This document shows positions 19,010 through 26,460 of a DNA stretch of 64,000 nt, in pieces. The stretch is from Bacteroidia bacterium (GTDB lineage: Bacteria > Bacteroidota > Bacteroidia > J057), in contig JAUIKF010000003.1 in NCBI GenBank assembly GCA_030430575.1, forward strand, positions 217,412-281,411, given 5' to 3'. Within the stretch, counting starts at the first letter, position 1. The number at the start of each line of letters is the position of its first letter. The position numbers and the translations under genes are program-made. The notes under the pieces are model-generated. The model saw only the letters and a program-made list of their open reading frames with translations, had not been told where the DNA came from and made no database searches.

Positions 19010-20368
19010 ATGTTTGAAAAAATTGATACCATCCTGTTAGTGGAAGTAGCCATTGTTGCGACAATCATTATAGCACAGTTGATTGTTTTTTTTAGAAACA
19101 ATGCTACCATCTCTCAACTCAGGCGAATATACCCCAGTGCTAGCACCCTCGCCATCAATGAGGGGGGGGCTAATAAAAAAGGCGAAAAAGCACCTGTCGC
19201 CGCCGCTCAGATCGAGCTCGGGAAACGCTATAGTGGTACTTTTAAAGAGATTGTCACTTCTTCAAATGCCTATCTTCGAAAAAATCCTTCCACCCCAGAC
19301 ATAGAACTCCTTCAAGAAATTGCTTCCAGTAAGGATCAATCAACTGAGAAAGCCATAGAAGCCAATATCAGCTTGCCGCTTTATTTAGGGCTTTTGTGCA
19401 CTTTTACCGGGGTAATTATTGGATTGGTTGATATTTGGCAGGAAGATATTTCCAATGAAGCTATCAGGTCATTTATTGGAGGTGTCCTGATAGGAATGTT
19501 AGGCAGTGCGATTGGCCTTGGGCTCACAGTCCGTAGCAATTTCATCTTCAAGGAAGCCAAGAAAAAGCGCGATCGCGGCCAGTTCAACTATTTTGCTTTT
19601 CTACGCACACATTTCATTCCTACCGGCGAAGGCGCAAAGGGAAGTGAGCTTTCCGTTTCATCTGAAAAATTCCGTGAAGACCTGGGTGCCTTCCACGAGC
19701 ATTTCGCTAGCTACCAACACCACACCAATGAATCCCTCAAAGAGACTTTGCGCCTCTTTGGCGAGCTAAAGACTGTCTTTCAAGGCATTCGCAACCTGGA
19801 AACGGGCCTCACCAGTATTGGCAATGCCATCGGAAGCAATGATCAATTGCTGGAGAAGCAAGTCGCTTATATCGACACCTATTCTCAAAAGGTGGAAGCC
19901 TTTACGCATGTGCTTAATGACCATGTGACTACAGTCGATGGTCGCTTGACCAAGATGGTAGATGAAAGCATGGAGCGCCTGCAAAATGACATCAACGCCG
20001 CCTATTCCAAGATGGATCAATACATGGCCGATATGGGAGAAGAAGGCAGCAAGCAGTTTGTAGATGACCTTCGTGGGAATATCGCTACCATCAAGCAAGA
20101 CGCTGCCAAGCTTCAGGAAAAGTCTATTGAGATCAATGGAGAGCTTCTAAAACGCATCGAGCAAGATGATAAAATCAACCATCGCATCTCCCAGCAAATG
20201 GAGGCCATGAATGCCAACCTCAAACAGGTCTTATTGGGGCAGGCAGATGCCAAAAAGAGCTTCACTAACTCTTTTGGCTTTAAATTATTTGCCGTTTCTG
20301 GGGCAATCGCCTTTATTCTCGCCATCGCCGGCGGAATCGCTTACACCTTTATGAATGTCATCCAATGA
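19010..20368 (+). CDS. MotA/ExbB-like (ZorA-like) proton-channel subunit
   Basis: The 452-residue product has a first membrane helix (about 7-28), then a MotA/TolQ/ExbB-type channel core with helices at about 121-142 (LYLGLLCTFTGVIIGLV) and 154-176 (SFIGGVLIGMLGSAIGLGLTV). It continues into a helical tail of about 240 residues and ends in a further membrane helix (about 424-449). The stop overlaps the start of a MotB-like gene (ATGA), so the two make one complex. There are no flagellar, Ton or gliding genes nearby. The long tail recalls ZorA of the Zorya anti-phage system, but the extra C-terminal helix is unlike what I know of ZorA or MotA. Channel membership is well supported; a defence role is only a hypothesis. 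Confidence 0.85.
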   Translation: MFEKIDTILLVEVAIVATIIIAQLIVFFRNNATISQLRRIYPSASTLAINEGGANKKGEKAPVAAAQIELGKRYSGTFKEIVTSSNAYLRKNPSTPDIELLQEIASSKDQSTEKAIEANISLPLYLGLLCTFTGVIIGLVDIWQEDISNEAIRSFIGGVLIGMLGSAIGLGLTVRSNFIFKEAKKKRDRGQFNYFAFLRTHFIPTGEGAKGSELSVSSEKFREDLGAFHEHFASYQHHTNESLKETLRLFGELKTVFQGIRNLETGLTSIGNAIGSNDQLLEKQVAYIDTYSQKVEAFTHVLNDHVTTVDGRLTKMVDESMERLQNDINAAYSKMDQYMADMGEEGSKQFVDDLRGNIATIKQDAAKLQEKSIEINGELLKRIEQDDKINHRISQQMEAMNANLKQVLLGQADAKKSFTNSFGFKLFAVSGAIAFILAIAGGIAYTFMNVIQ

Positions 20369-21165
20369 GAAAGTCCGAAGGAAATTTATTTTGGGTGAGC
20401 TATGCTGACCTGATGACTGCGCTGTTTATCGTGATGTTGGCGCTCTTTATCCTGAGCTATAAACTGTTCAAGGATAAGGCGGATATTGTGGCAGCGAGAG
20501 ATGTAGAGCTTGAATTGATAGAAGATCGCCTCAATGCGAAAGAACGAGCCATTCTTCAACTCCAATCAAAACTATCGGTTGAGGAAATGAATGCAGCTTC
20601 ATTGATCGAAGAACTCAATCTCGAAAAAGCACGGCTGGTCGTGATGGAGGCCGAATACCTCAAGCTTCGCGAGATTCTCAAAGCGATCGAGAAACTCGAT
20701 CAGCGCTATTTTGTCTACCAACCCGAATACAAACGACATGTCCTCAGGCGGCAAGTTCAATTCCCAAAAGGCAGCGCAGTGATCAATGCTGATTATCAGG
20801 CAGAATTGCGTGCGGCGGGCCAGGAACTTCTCCGTCTAGTCAATGAAATAGAGCTAGAAGGTACCAATATCAAGTACCTGCTGGTCATCGAAGGGCAAGC
20901 TTCTGCCGACAATTATTCACGGAATTATGAACTGAGCTATGAAAGGGCGCTGTCCCTTTCTCGCTTATGGAAAAACCAAGGAATCAACTTTGATCCCAAT
21001 CGGGTAGAGGTGATCATCTCGGGAAGTGGCGAAGGCGGTGTAGGGCGAAATACGGACAATGAAGCCCTCAATCAGCGCTTTTTGATCCAAATCATTCCGA
21101 AGATTGGGGAGTTGAAAGACATTCCTCCTCGTGCAGAGTCAGAACCAGATAGCCTGAACAATTAA
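20365..21165 (+). CDS. MotB/OmpA-like (ZorB-like) proton-channel partner
   Basis: This 266-residue protein has one membrane helix (about 10-32) carrying the MotB-type aspartate, D15, in the sequence SYADLMTALFIVMLALF. A coiled coil at about 45-110 leads to an OmpA/MotB peptidoglycan-binding domain at about 115-250 (VIEGQASADNYSRNYELSYERALSLSRLW, then NEALNQRFLIQI). It overlaps the MotA-like gene by 4 nt, so translation is probably coupled. The complex would use proton flow and be fixed to the cell wall. The tail is proline/acid-rich. Alternatives to a ZorB-like role are a stator-like or envelope-tension device. Confidence 0.87.
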   Translation: MRKSEGNLFWVSYADLMTALFIVMLALFILSYKLFKDKADIVAARDVELELIEDRLNAKERAILQLQSKLSVEEMNAASLIEELNLEKARLVVMEAEYLKLREILKAIEKLDQRYFVYQPEYKRHVLRRQVQFPKGSAVINADYQAELRAAGQELLRLVNEIELEGTNIKYLLVIEGQASADNYSRNYELSYERALSLSRLWKNQGINFDPNRVEVIISGSGEGGVGRNTDNEALNQRFLIQIIPKIGELKDIPPRAESEPDSLNN

Positions 21166-21168
21166 AAT

Positions 21169-21241
21169 GAAAATAGAAATGAAAGTTAAAATAAGCCCTT
21201 AGGGTTCTATTTTGATTTTCATTTTAACTTTAATTTTCATT
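21169..21241. terminator. AT-rich inverted repeat between convergent genes
   Basis: Between the MotB-like and CBS-HEPN genes, AATGAAAATAGAAATGAAAG on the left is answered on the right by the near-complement TTTTAACTTTAATTTTCATT, around a centre AAGCCCTTAGGG. It could end transcription from both sides. The same AAATGAAAAT words recur at 35503-35535 and 57885-57915. Confidence 0.5.
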
Positions 21242-22438
21242 CTACAAATCCATCGTCAAATACTGGTTGTGGCTGGAGACGATCTTCAGTGCCACTTCCA
21301 GCGCACGCTGCTGGCGGTAGAAAGCCGCAAATGATTTAAAATCATAAATGAGGTTAGATCGAGTACCATCCACCAACTCCACTAAGTCATTGGAGTGGGC
21401 AATGCGGTTGCGGAGCATGTTGATGATATTGGGATGTTGGATGGGACTCCAATTGATAGGTTCATGGTCCCTTCGATAGTTGTACAAGACAAGCAGTGTC
21501 TTGAGGTAAAGCTTCTCTAAGTCAGAGTATTTGAGGATGGCCTCAGAATCTCCATTTTTTCGCTGGCGGGTATCCTGAACTTCCCTCTCAGAGACGGGTG
21601 GTTGATCCATATTGCGTAGCACATATAGGTCTTTCAGTTGCACCTTGCGCATGGTTAATGCCTTGACCATTTCACGCTCCAGGTGATGGAGTCGCTGGAA
21701 AGTTTGGGTAAAGACTGGCAGACGGTTGTAATCGGAGAAATGAACCATCCCTACTCGTTTTCCCCTATCCATTACAAATAATAGGGAGCTATAGCGCAAT
21801 TTTTCATACACATCATCCTTAAATAAGGCTTCACTCGGATGAACTGTTTTTAACTCATCCATCAATTCCCTCCGTGTTTTATACACCAAAATAGGGGTGA
21901 TAGAATACACGATTTCAGAATCTAGCTGATGGAAGAAAGACGCTGTAATCTCCTCCCAGTCAGCATCAGTAAGGCTTTTGGGGAGCTTCTGTCGGAGCCT
22001 ACGTAGCAGTTCATCGGCGATTTTTTTCATAAAAACCCCAACAATCTCATTCACCAATTGCGAATTGATAAGGGAACGGGTTTTCATTTTCTCTTTGATC
22101 AACCCCTTAAAGGCATTCCCCATATCCACCACCACCTCAGTCACTGTTGGATAGGTATCATAGTTCAGTTTATCAGCCGTCAGGATTCGTAGCTTACGGA
22201 TCACCTCTCCATTAAATTTATAGAGAACGTCCTGGACAAGCTCAGCCTTCCGGTTGGGATCTACCAGCTCTTTTTTAGCAAATGTACCATCTCTTTGCAA
22301 CTGGTAATACACATAATCGTCTTCGGCGGAAGGCATGTAAAAAATTTTTCTTTCCTTACAGAAAGACACGCATATATCCACATGCGCGGGATCAAAATAG
22401 GCGACCTCTTTGGTCATTATATCTGCAATCGTAAGCAT
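21242..22438 (-). CDS. CBS-like protein with C-terminal HEPN-type motif
   Basis: This 398-residue cytoplasmic protein starts like a CBS half (MLTIADIMTKEVAYFDPAHV) and has a second CBS-like segment at about 216-240 (SSLLFVMDRGKRVGMVHFSDYNRLP). The C-terminal 150 residues are helical and contain R343-N-R-I-A-H348, matching the Rx4-6H motif of HEPN domains, many of which are RNases in toxin and abortive-infection systems. The middle is charged and helical. It is convergent with the MotA/MotB-like pair, not in its operon. CBS parts often bind adenine nucleotides, so a ligand-controlled RNase is possible but not shown. Confidence 0.8.
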   Translation of the reverse strand: MLTIADIMTKEVAYFDPAHVDICVSFCKERKIFYMPSAEDDYVYYQLQRDGTFAKKELVDPNRKAELVQDVLYKFNGEVIRKLRILTADKLNYDTYPTVTEVVVDMGNAFKGLIKEKMKTRSLINSQLVNEIVGVFMKKIADELLRRLRQKLPKSLTDADWEEITASFFHQLDSEIVYSITPILVYKTRRELMDELKTVHPSEALFKDDVYEKLRYSSLLFVMDRGKRVGMVHFSDYNRLPVFTQTFQRLHHLEREMVKALTMRKVQLKDLYVLRNMDQPPVSEREVQDTRQRKNGDSEAILKYSDLEKLYLKTLLVLYNYRRDHEPINWSPIQHPNIINMLRNRIAHSNDLVELVDGTRSNLIYDFKSFAAFYRQQRALEVALKIVSSHNQYLTMDL

Positions 22439-22442
22439 ACAA

Positions 22443-22450
22443 CAAATTTA
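22443..22450 (-). promoter_or_regulatory. -7 box TAAATTTG very close to the CBS-HEPN start codon
   Basis: On the minus strand TAAATTTG is a full match to TAnnTTTG and ends only 4 nt before the ATG at 22438. If it is used, the transcript would start at or just before the start codon and be nearly leaderless. No clear -33 element is visible. Confidence 0.35.
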
Positions 22451-22541
22451 AGCGTTGTCGCGAATTATGGAAATCGGAAAAGTTTGGATGTTTAGGAAAT
22501 AATGCGTCTATTTCGGCATACAAATTAGCCAGTACTTTTTC

Positions 22542-23234
22542 ATGAAACAAACGCACCTTTGGCAACTTTGCCTAGCCATCACTTTAATGGCCTTCACAGC
22601 ATGTACCCCCGCTAGTACTGAAAGGTCCAAACTGGAAGACAAAACAGGTATTCCTGACACCTTGTATTTCGGCGATCAGCCTATTCCCTTATCTCAAGGC
22701 GATAGCACTTGCCTCGCACAGCCAGCCGCTATCTGTGAATATGGGTTACAAATCGCATTTTTGGGAATGCCTTTGTCAGCATTGCACGTCGACGACGAAG
22801 GTGTACAAATTACGGACCGCAAATTTTCAGAAGGTGGGTATGAGTGGATGGGAAAGGAAATCAGCTTCCCTGATGGCGGCAAAATCATGCTTGAAGGGGA
22901 ATTTGTGGATGCGGGTGATCCTGCAAAGCGTTTACCCAATAGTACGATCAATCGCATTCGAATAGAAAGTGAACAGTTCCGTACCCTCAACGGTATCAGC
23001 GTTGGCAGCGCCATTGCCGAACTGCGAAGCCAATATCCAGACTCGGCATTCCGAGCTTATTATATCCCTGAGTACGAGATGGTTGACATCAGCCTTCCAG
23101 AGCTGAGTCGTCTGCATTTCAACGTTCCAGGCAACGACACCATCTCCCAACAGGCCAATGGGGAATTGCTTATTATTCCCATTGAACAACTCAATCAGGA
23201 TCAAGCAATCAAGGCAATTGTAGTGGTTATGTGA
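22542..23234 (+). CDS. lipoprotein of unknown function
   Basis: The 230-residue product begins with a lipoprotein signal (WQLCLAITLMAFTACTPAS; lipobox TAC at about residue 21). The mature region has no domain I recognise; it reads as a compact mixed alpha/beta domain with two internal cysteines (CLAQPAAIC) that could pair. The gene stands alone, upstream of a large palindromic repeat array and convergent with a TonB-receptor gene. Confidence 0.8.
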   Translation: MKQTHLWQLCLAITLMAFTACTPASTERSKLEDKTGIPDTLYFGDQPIPLSQGDSTCLAQPAAICEYGLQIAFLGMPLSALHVDDEGVQITDRKFSEGGYEWMGKEISFPDGGKIMLEGEFVDAGDPAKRLPNSTINRIRIESEQFRTLNGISVGSAIAELRSQYPDSAFRAYYIPEYEMVDISLPELSRLHFNVPGNDTISQQANGELLIIPIEQLNQDQAIKAIVVVM

Positions 23235-23238
23235 GAAG

Positions 23239-23506
23239 TGAGACCGCTCGGGTTCGAAGACTCACCCTCGCTACGAGAACCGAGATCGTTCGGCTTGAAG
23301 GCCTCACTGCGAGACAGTTCGCCTTTCAGGCTCGCTTCGAGACTAAAGGCATGATATCTTTTCTTTTCTCGCAGCGAGGCGAGTCTTCGAGCCGAGCGGT
23401 CTCGCAGTGAAGGCGAGTCTTCGAGCCTGAACGGTCTCGCAGTGAGCCCTTTAGGGCGAACGATCACGCAGCGAGGGCTGAGCTTGCCGAAGCCCGAGCG
23501 GTCTCC
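23239..23506. repeat. palindromic repeat array, copy B
   Basis: Units of the type GAGACCGCTCGG plus TTCGAAGACTCACC run forward from 23239, pass a centre near 23335-23370 (GACTAAAGGCATGATATC), and return inverted (GCAGCGAGGCGAGTCTTCGA, GAGCGGTCTCGCAGTGA) up to the stop codon of the receptor gene. Copies A and C use the same units. Confidence 0.75.
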
Positions 23507-25867
23507 CTAATACTTAATCGTAACCCCTAAACTTGGCAGAATAGGCAATTGATAGATCGGGCGGAAACGCACCCGATCAAAATAGAAGATATTATCTCGG
23601 TCGTAGGTATTGACAAAGGTTAAATTGGCTTCGAGAAGCCAATCGTTTTTGATGAGCCAGCGACGCTTAAAGGAGACATCCATTCGGTGATAATAGGGCA
23701 GTCGTCCACCATTCAACTCATCTGCCAATAATAGACCTAATGATCCATTCTGAGTAGATATATCTGTTTGAGCCCCATCATCCTGGAAGTCTAATCGCTC
23801 AAAATATCCTTGTGTTTGGGTAAATGGGAATCCAGATCCTAGGCTCCAGCGGGCACTGATTTCCCACGCATGTTCTCTGAACTTAGGGGCCCGTTTACGC
23901 CCTTCATCATCTTCTACATACTTAAACCGATTGAAGCGATAAGAACCCACCAAATTGACGTTATGCCTCCGGTCAAATACTGTTGGGTATATGCGAATGG
24001 GGTCTTCCCTGGTTACTTTAGCCCAGCCATAAGTTCCATATAAGTACCACTCTGGCGTTTGGTATTTGAGCATTAGGTCAAACCCATACGCCAGCCCAGT
24101 TTCTGTGATGAAATTCGGCTCATCAGGAAATAGTTTGTCTCGATTGATATTGGTCAATTGGGTAAAATCCTTTACCCATCCCTCCACACTTGTGGCGAGG
24201 TTGGAGGCAAGTTCTAATTCCATTCCTCCTACAAAATGAAAAGCTGTCTGAAGGTTATGATTTTTTACTGGATTATCTAGCCCGGTAGGGGCAGATAAAA
24301 TCCCTTGGAAAAAATTCACCACATCTCGGTCAGAGGCGGCTGACATCAAGTTTTGGGTATAAAGCCCTGTTGCTGCACTGAAACTGACGCGTGGAAGATT
24401 TATTTTAAGGCGAAGTCGTGGCTCTAAGGCAATTTGCGCTTGATCATTATAATAATGGACCCTTAAGCTTGGCTCTAAAACGACCAGGTCCCACAAAGAG
24501 TCTGGCCCCGTTTGGTAAAAAGCTCTGGACCGGAAGACCTTTTTGTAATCAGCATATACGGCCAGTTCACTATTACTCGCTGTAGACCTAGTCACAAACC
24601 CTAGAGAATTGGTGAACTGATAGTCGGTACTAAAACCAAGGAAAATGATCCCAGCAGAGACTTCGTCAATGGAATTCACAATGTAGCTCACATCTAGCCC
24701 CCCATTAAATCCGCTAATGCTACTATTTCGCGGGAACTGTTCTGAGGGCGTATTGAGCCCCACATCATACCGTGACCAGGCAAAATTGGCCTGGATGATG
24801 GCACCAGCTTCTTGTGGAAGCAGCATAAAGTTGGCACCGCCCCCAGCAGCACTCCAGCCAATATCCGCGGCTGATATACCATAGTTGACATTGTCGGTAT
24901 TATAGAATCCAAAGATATTGGCAAAGTTCACGCCATCAGAGAAAGTCAATTTCCCATAAAAATCCGTGAAATTATAAGGCAATCCCAATGTATCATCGAT
25001 ATAGGGATAAAAGGTGGTACTGGTTTGATCAATATAATTTTTACGATAAGACACCAGAAAGCTAGAACCACTTCCCAGCCGACGGGATCGCTTGAGCGGA
25101 CCTTCAACCATTGCATTCACTGAGAAGGGGTTGATGTTTAATTTCCCCCTTACCTTATTGAAGTTTCCATTTCTGGTTTTGATATCAATTACAGAAGAAA
25201 TACGCCCACCAAATTTGGCAGGGAAGCCCGCAGAATGCACGTCCACACTTCTGATATAGTCTGGGTCAAAAGTGCTAAACAGCCCAATCGAGTGAAAGGG
25301 CGCATACACGATCATCCCATCCAACATGGTCATGTTTTGAATAGGAGTCCCTCCTCGAATGTATACTTGCCCTCCCTGGTCTCCAGTAAACACAATTCCT
25401 GGAACTACTTGCAAGTACTGGATGAGGTCAGGCGTACCAATAGAAGGCAACAGGTTAATGTCCTTAGCAGAGACTTCTATTTTTCCCAAAGTCACCTTCT
25501 TCGTCTGTATTTTGCCATTGGTTTGCGCCGTGATCTCTACCTCTTCCAGGTATACAGCCCCTTCTTCCAAGACAAACCTAGGCGTAAGTTTTTGATTCTT
25601 TTCCAGGGTAATGGATTGCTTCAGGGTATCAAAACCCACATAATAGGCCCAAATCCTATACCGCCCAGCTGGGATTTGGGTGATACTGAAAATACCCTGA
25701 TCGTTGGCATAAGCTCCCTTTCCCAAATCGGGCATGTATACACCAGCCCCTGACAAAGGCTCCCCATTGACGTCAATGACAGTTCCCCGCAATTGACCAT
25801 TCTGGGCCCATAGGCTTACCATGCCCATGAATAAAAAGATAAGTAATGTTGTTAAAGTACGCCTCAT
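23507..25867 (-). CDS. TonB-dependent receptor with carboxypeptidase-regulatory-like N-domain
   Basis: From ATG 25867 the product is 786 residues, beginning with the signal MRRTLTTLLIFLFMGMVSLWAQ. A longer frame to 25915 needs a TTG start and places extra residues before this signal. An N-terminal CarboxypepD_reg-like beta-sandwich (RGTVIDVNGEPLSGAGVYMP) precedes the plug (about 130-240; GTPDLIQYLQVVPGIV, GGQVYIRGG, VDVHSAGFPAKFGGRISSVIDI). The rest is a 22-stranded outer-membrane barrel ending in the aromatic LGVTIKY. It imports an unknown ligand with energy from TonB. No SusD partner is adjacent. Palindromic arrays lie on both sides of the gene. Confidence 0.93.
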   Translation of the reverse strand: MRRTLTTLLIFLFMGMVSLWAQNGQLRGTVIDVNGEPLSGAGVYMPDLGKGAYANDQGIFSITQIPAGRYRIWAYYVGFDTLKQSITLEKNQKLTPRFVLEEGAVYLEEVEITAQTNGKIQTKKVTLGKIEVSAKDINLLPSIGTPDLIQYLQVVPGIVFTGDQGGQVYIRGGTPIQNMTMLDGMIVYAPFHSIGLFSTFDPDYIRSVDVHSAGFPAKFGGRISSVIDIKTRNGNFNKVRGKLNINPFSVNAMVEGPLKRSRRLGSGSSFLVSYRKNYIDQTSTTFYPYIDDTLGLPYNFTDFYGKLTFSDGVNFANIFGFYNTDNVNYGISAADIGWSAAGGGANFMLLPQEAGAIIQANFAWSRYDVGLNTPSEQFPRNSSISGFNGGLDVSYIVNSIDEVSAGIIFLGFSTDYQFTNSLGFVTRSTASNSELAVYADYKKVFRSRAFYQTGPDSLWDLVVLEPSLRVHYYNDQAQIALEPRLRLKINLPRVSFSAATGLYTQNLMSAASDRDVVNFFQGILSAPTGLDNPVKNHNLQTAFHFVGGMELELASNLATSVEGWVKDFTQLTNINRDKLFPDEPNFITETGLAYGFDLMLKYQTPEWYLYGTYGWAKVTREDPIRIYPTVFDRRHNVNLVGSYRFNRFKYVEDDEGRKRAPKFREHAWEISARWSLGSGFPFTQTQGYFERLDFQDDGAQTDISTQNGSLGLLLADELNGGRLPYYHRMDVSFKRRWLIKNDWLLEANLTFVNTYDRDNIFYFDRVRFRPIYQLPILPSLGVTIKY

Positions 25868-25941
25868 TGTTTGAAATATAAGCTTCAAAGATAGGCCCGT
25901 ATATTGACATTGCAAAAGGACAAAGAAAGGATTCAGTTACA

Positions 25942-26220
25942 TGAGATCGCTCGCCCTTCGGGCTCGCTGCGAGAGGCGAGACCGTTCGCGCCTTCGGCAC
26001 TCACTGCGAGACCGCTCGGCTCGAAGACTCGCCTCGCTGTGAGATTCACCCTGAGCTTAGTCGAAGGGCTAAAGGCAGGTCATTTTGCCTCTTCTCTCTT
26101 GTCTCGCAGCGAGCGATAGCGAGCGGTCTCGCAGTGAGGAGCGCAGCGACGAACGATCTCGCAGTGAGCGACAGCGAACGGTCTCGCAGCGAAGGCGAGT
26201 CTTCGAGCCTGAGCGGTCTC
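25942..26220. repeat. palindromic repeat array, copy C
   Basis: Forward units (GAGACCGCTCGGCTCGAAGA) run to about 26060, a centre of about 60 bp carries CTAAAGGCAGGTCATTTTGCC, and inverted units (GCAGCGAGCGATAGC, GAGCGGTCTC) run to 26220. Together with copy B it brackets the receptor gene at 23507-25867. Open frames within it are products of the repeat. Confidence 0.75.
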
Positions 26221-26221
26221 A

Positions 26222-26253
26222 TTTCCAATTCTCCTTCCACTGCCTTACATTTG
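26222..26253 (+). promoter_or_regulatory. promoter of the thiamine-regulated receptor
   Basis: TTTC at 26222-26225, a 20-nt spacer and TACATTTG at 26246-26253 fit the Bacteroidota promoter pattern. Transcription would start about 25 nt before the TPP riboswitch. Confidence 0.6.
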
Positions 26254-26283
26254 CACCACAAAATTTTTCCTTCATAGGAAAAA

Positions 26284-26366
26284 TTACCAGGGGTGCTCCA
26301 AAAATGGGGCTGAGATTATACCCTAAGAACCTGCTCTCGGTAATGCGAGCGAAGGGAGAACGGTAT
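26284..26366 (+). ncRNA. TPP riboswitch (THI element)
   Basis: The conserved THI-box blocks appear in order: CAGGGGTGC at 26288, GGGGCTGAGA at about 26305, ACCC then GAACCTG at about 26328, and TAATGCGAGCGAAGGGA at 26341. The spacing and closing ends fit the aptamer that binds thiamine pyrophosphate. It precedes the TonB receptor gene at 26461, which is therefore probably repressed when TPP is plentiful. Nothing else in the window looks like thiamine biosynthesis. Confidence 0.93.
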
Positions 26367-26380
26367 GGTAATTAATATTC

Positions 26381-26400
26381 AAAGGGCTCCCCTGCCCTTT
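26381..26400 (+). promoter_or_regulatory. hairpin in the riboswitch expression platform
   Basis: AAAGGGC and GCCCTTT form a 7-bp stem around TCCCCT, without a T-run. CCCCTG at 26389-26394 is complementary to CAGGGG at 26288-26293 of the aptamer, so an alternative pairing that excludes ligand binding is possible. Control is more likely on translation or RNA stability than by a simple intrinsic terminator. Confidence 0.5.
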
Positions 26401-26460
26401 AGAGATCAAGAATTAATGGATTGAAAGATTATTAATTCGCCATTTTTAACAACTATTTAC

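Noticed and set aside
20365..21165. Flagellar MotB
   Set aside because: No other flagellar gene is present in the window and the partner protein has a long tail and extra helix unlike MotA.
19010..22438. Complete Zorya defence system
   Set aside because: Only ZorA- and ZorB-like genes are seen; no ZorC, ZorD or ZorE homologue can be recognised and the neighbouring gene is in convergent orientation.
23201..23467. Minus-strand open frame of 88 codons over array B
   Set aside because: It is read through palindromic repeat units, is rich in Arg, Ser and Leu from the repeat itself, and similar frames appear in copies A and C.
25904..26375. Several overlapping open frames on both strands upstream of the TPP riboswitch
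   Set aside because: They consist of repeat units and run into the riboswitch; composition follows the repeat, not a protein.
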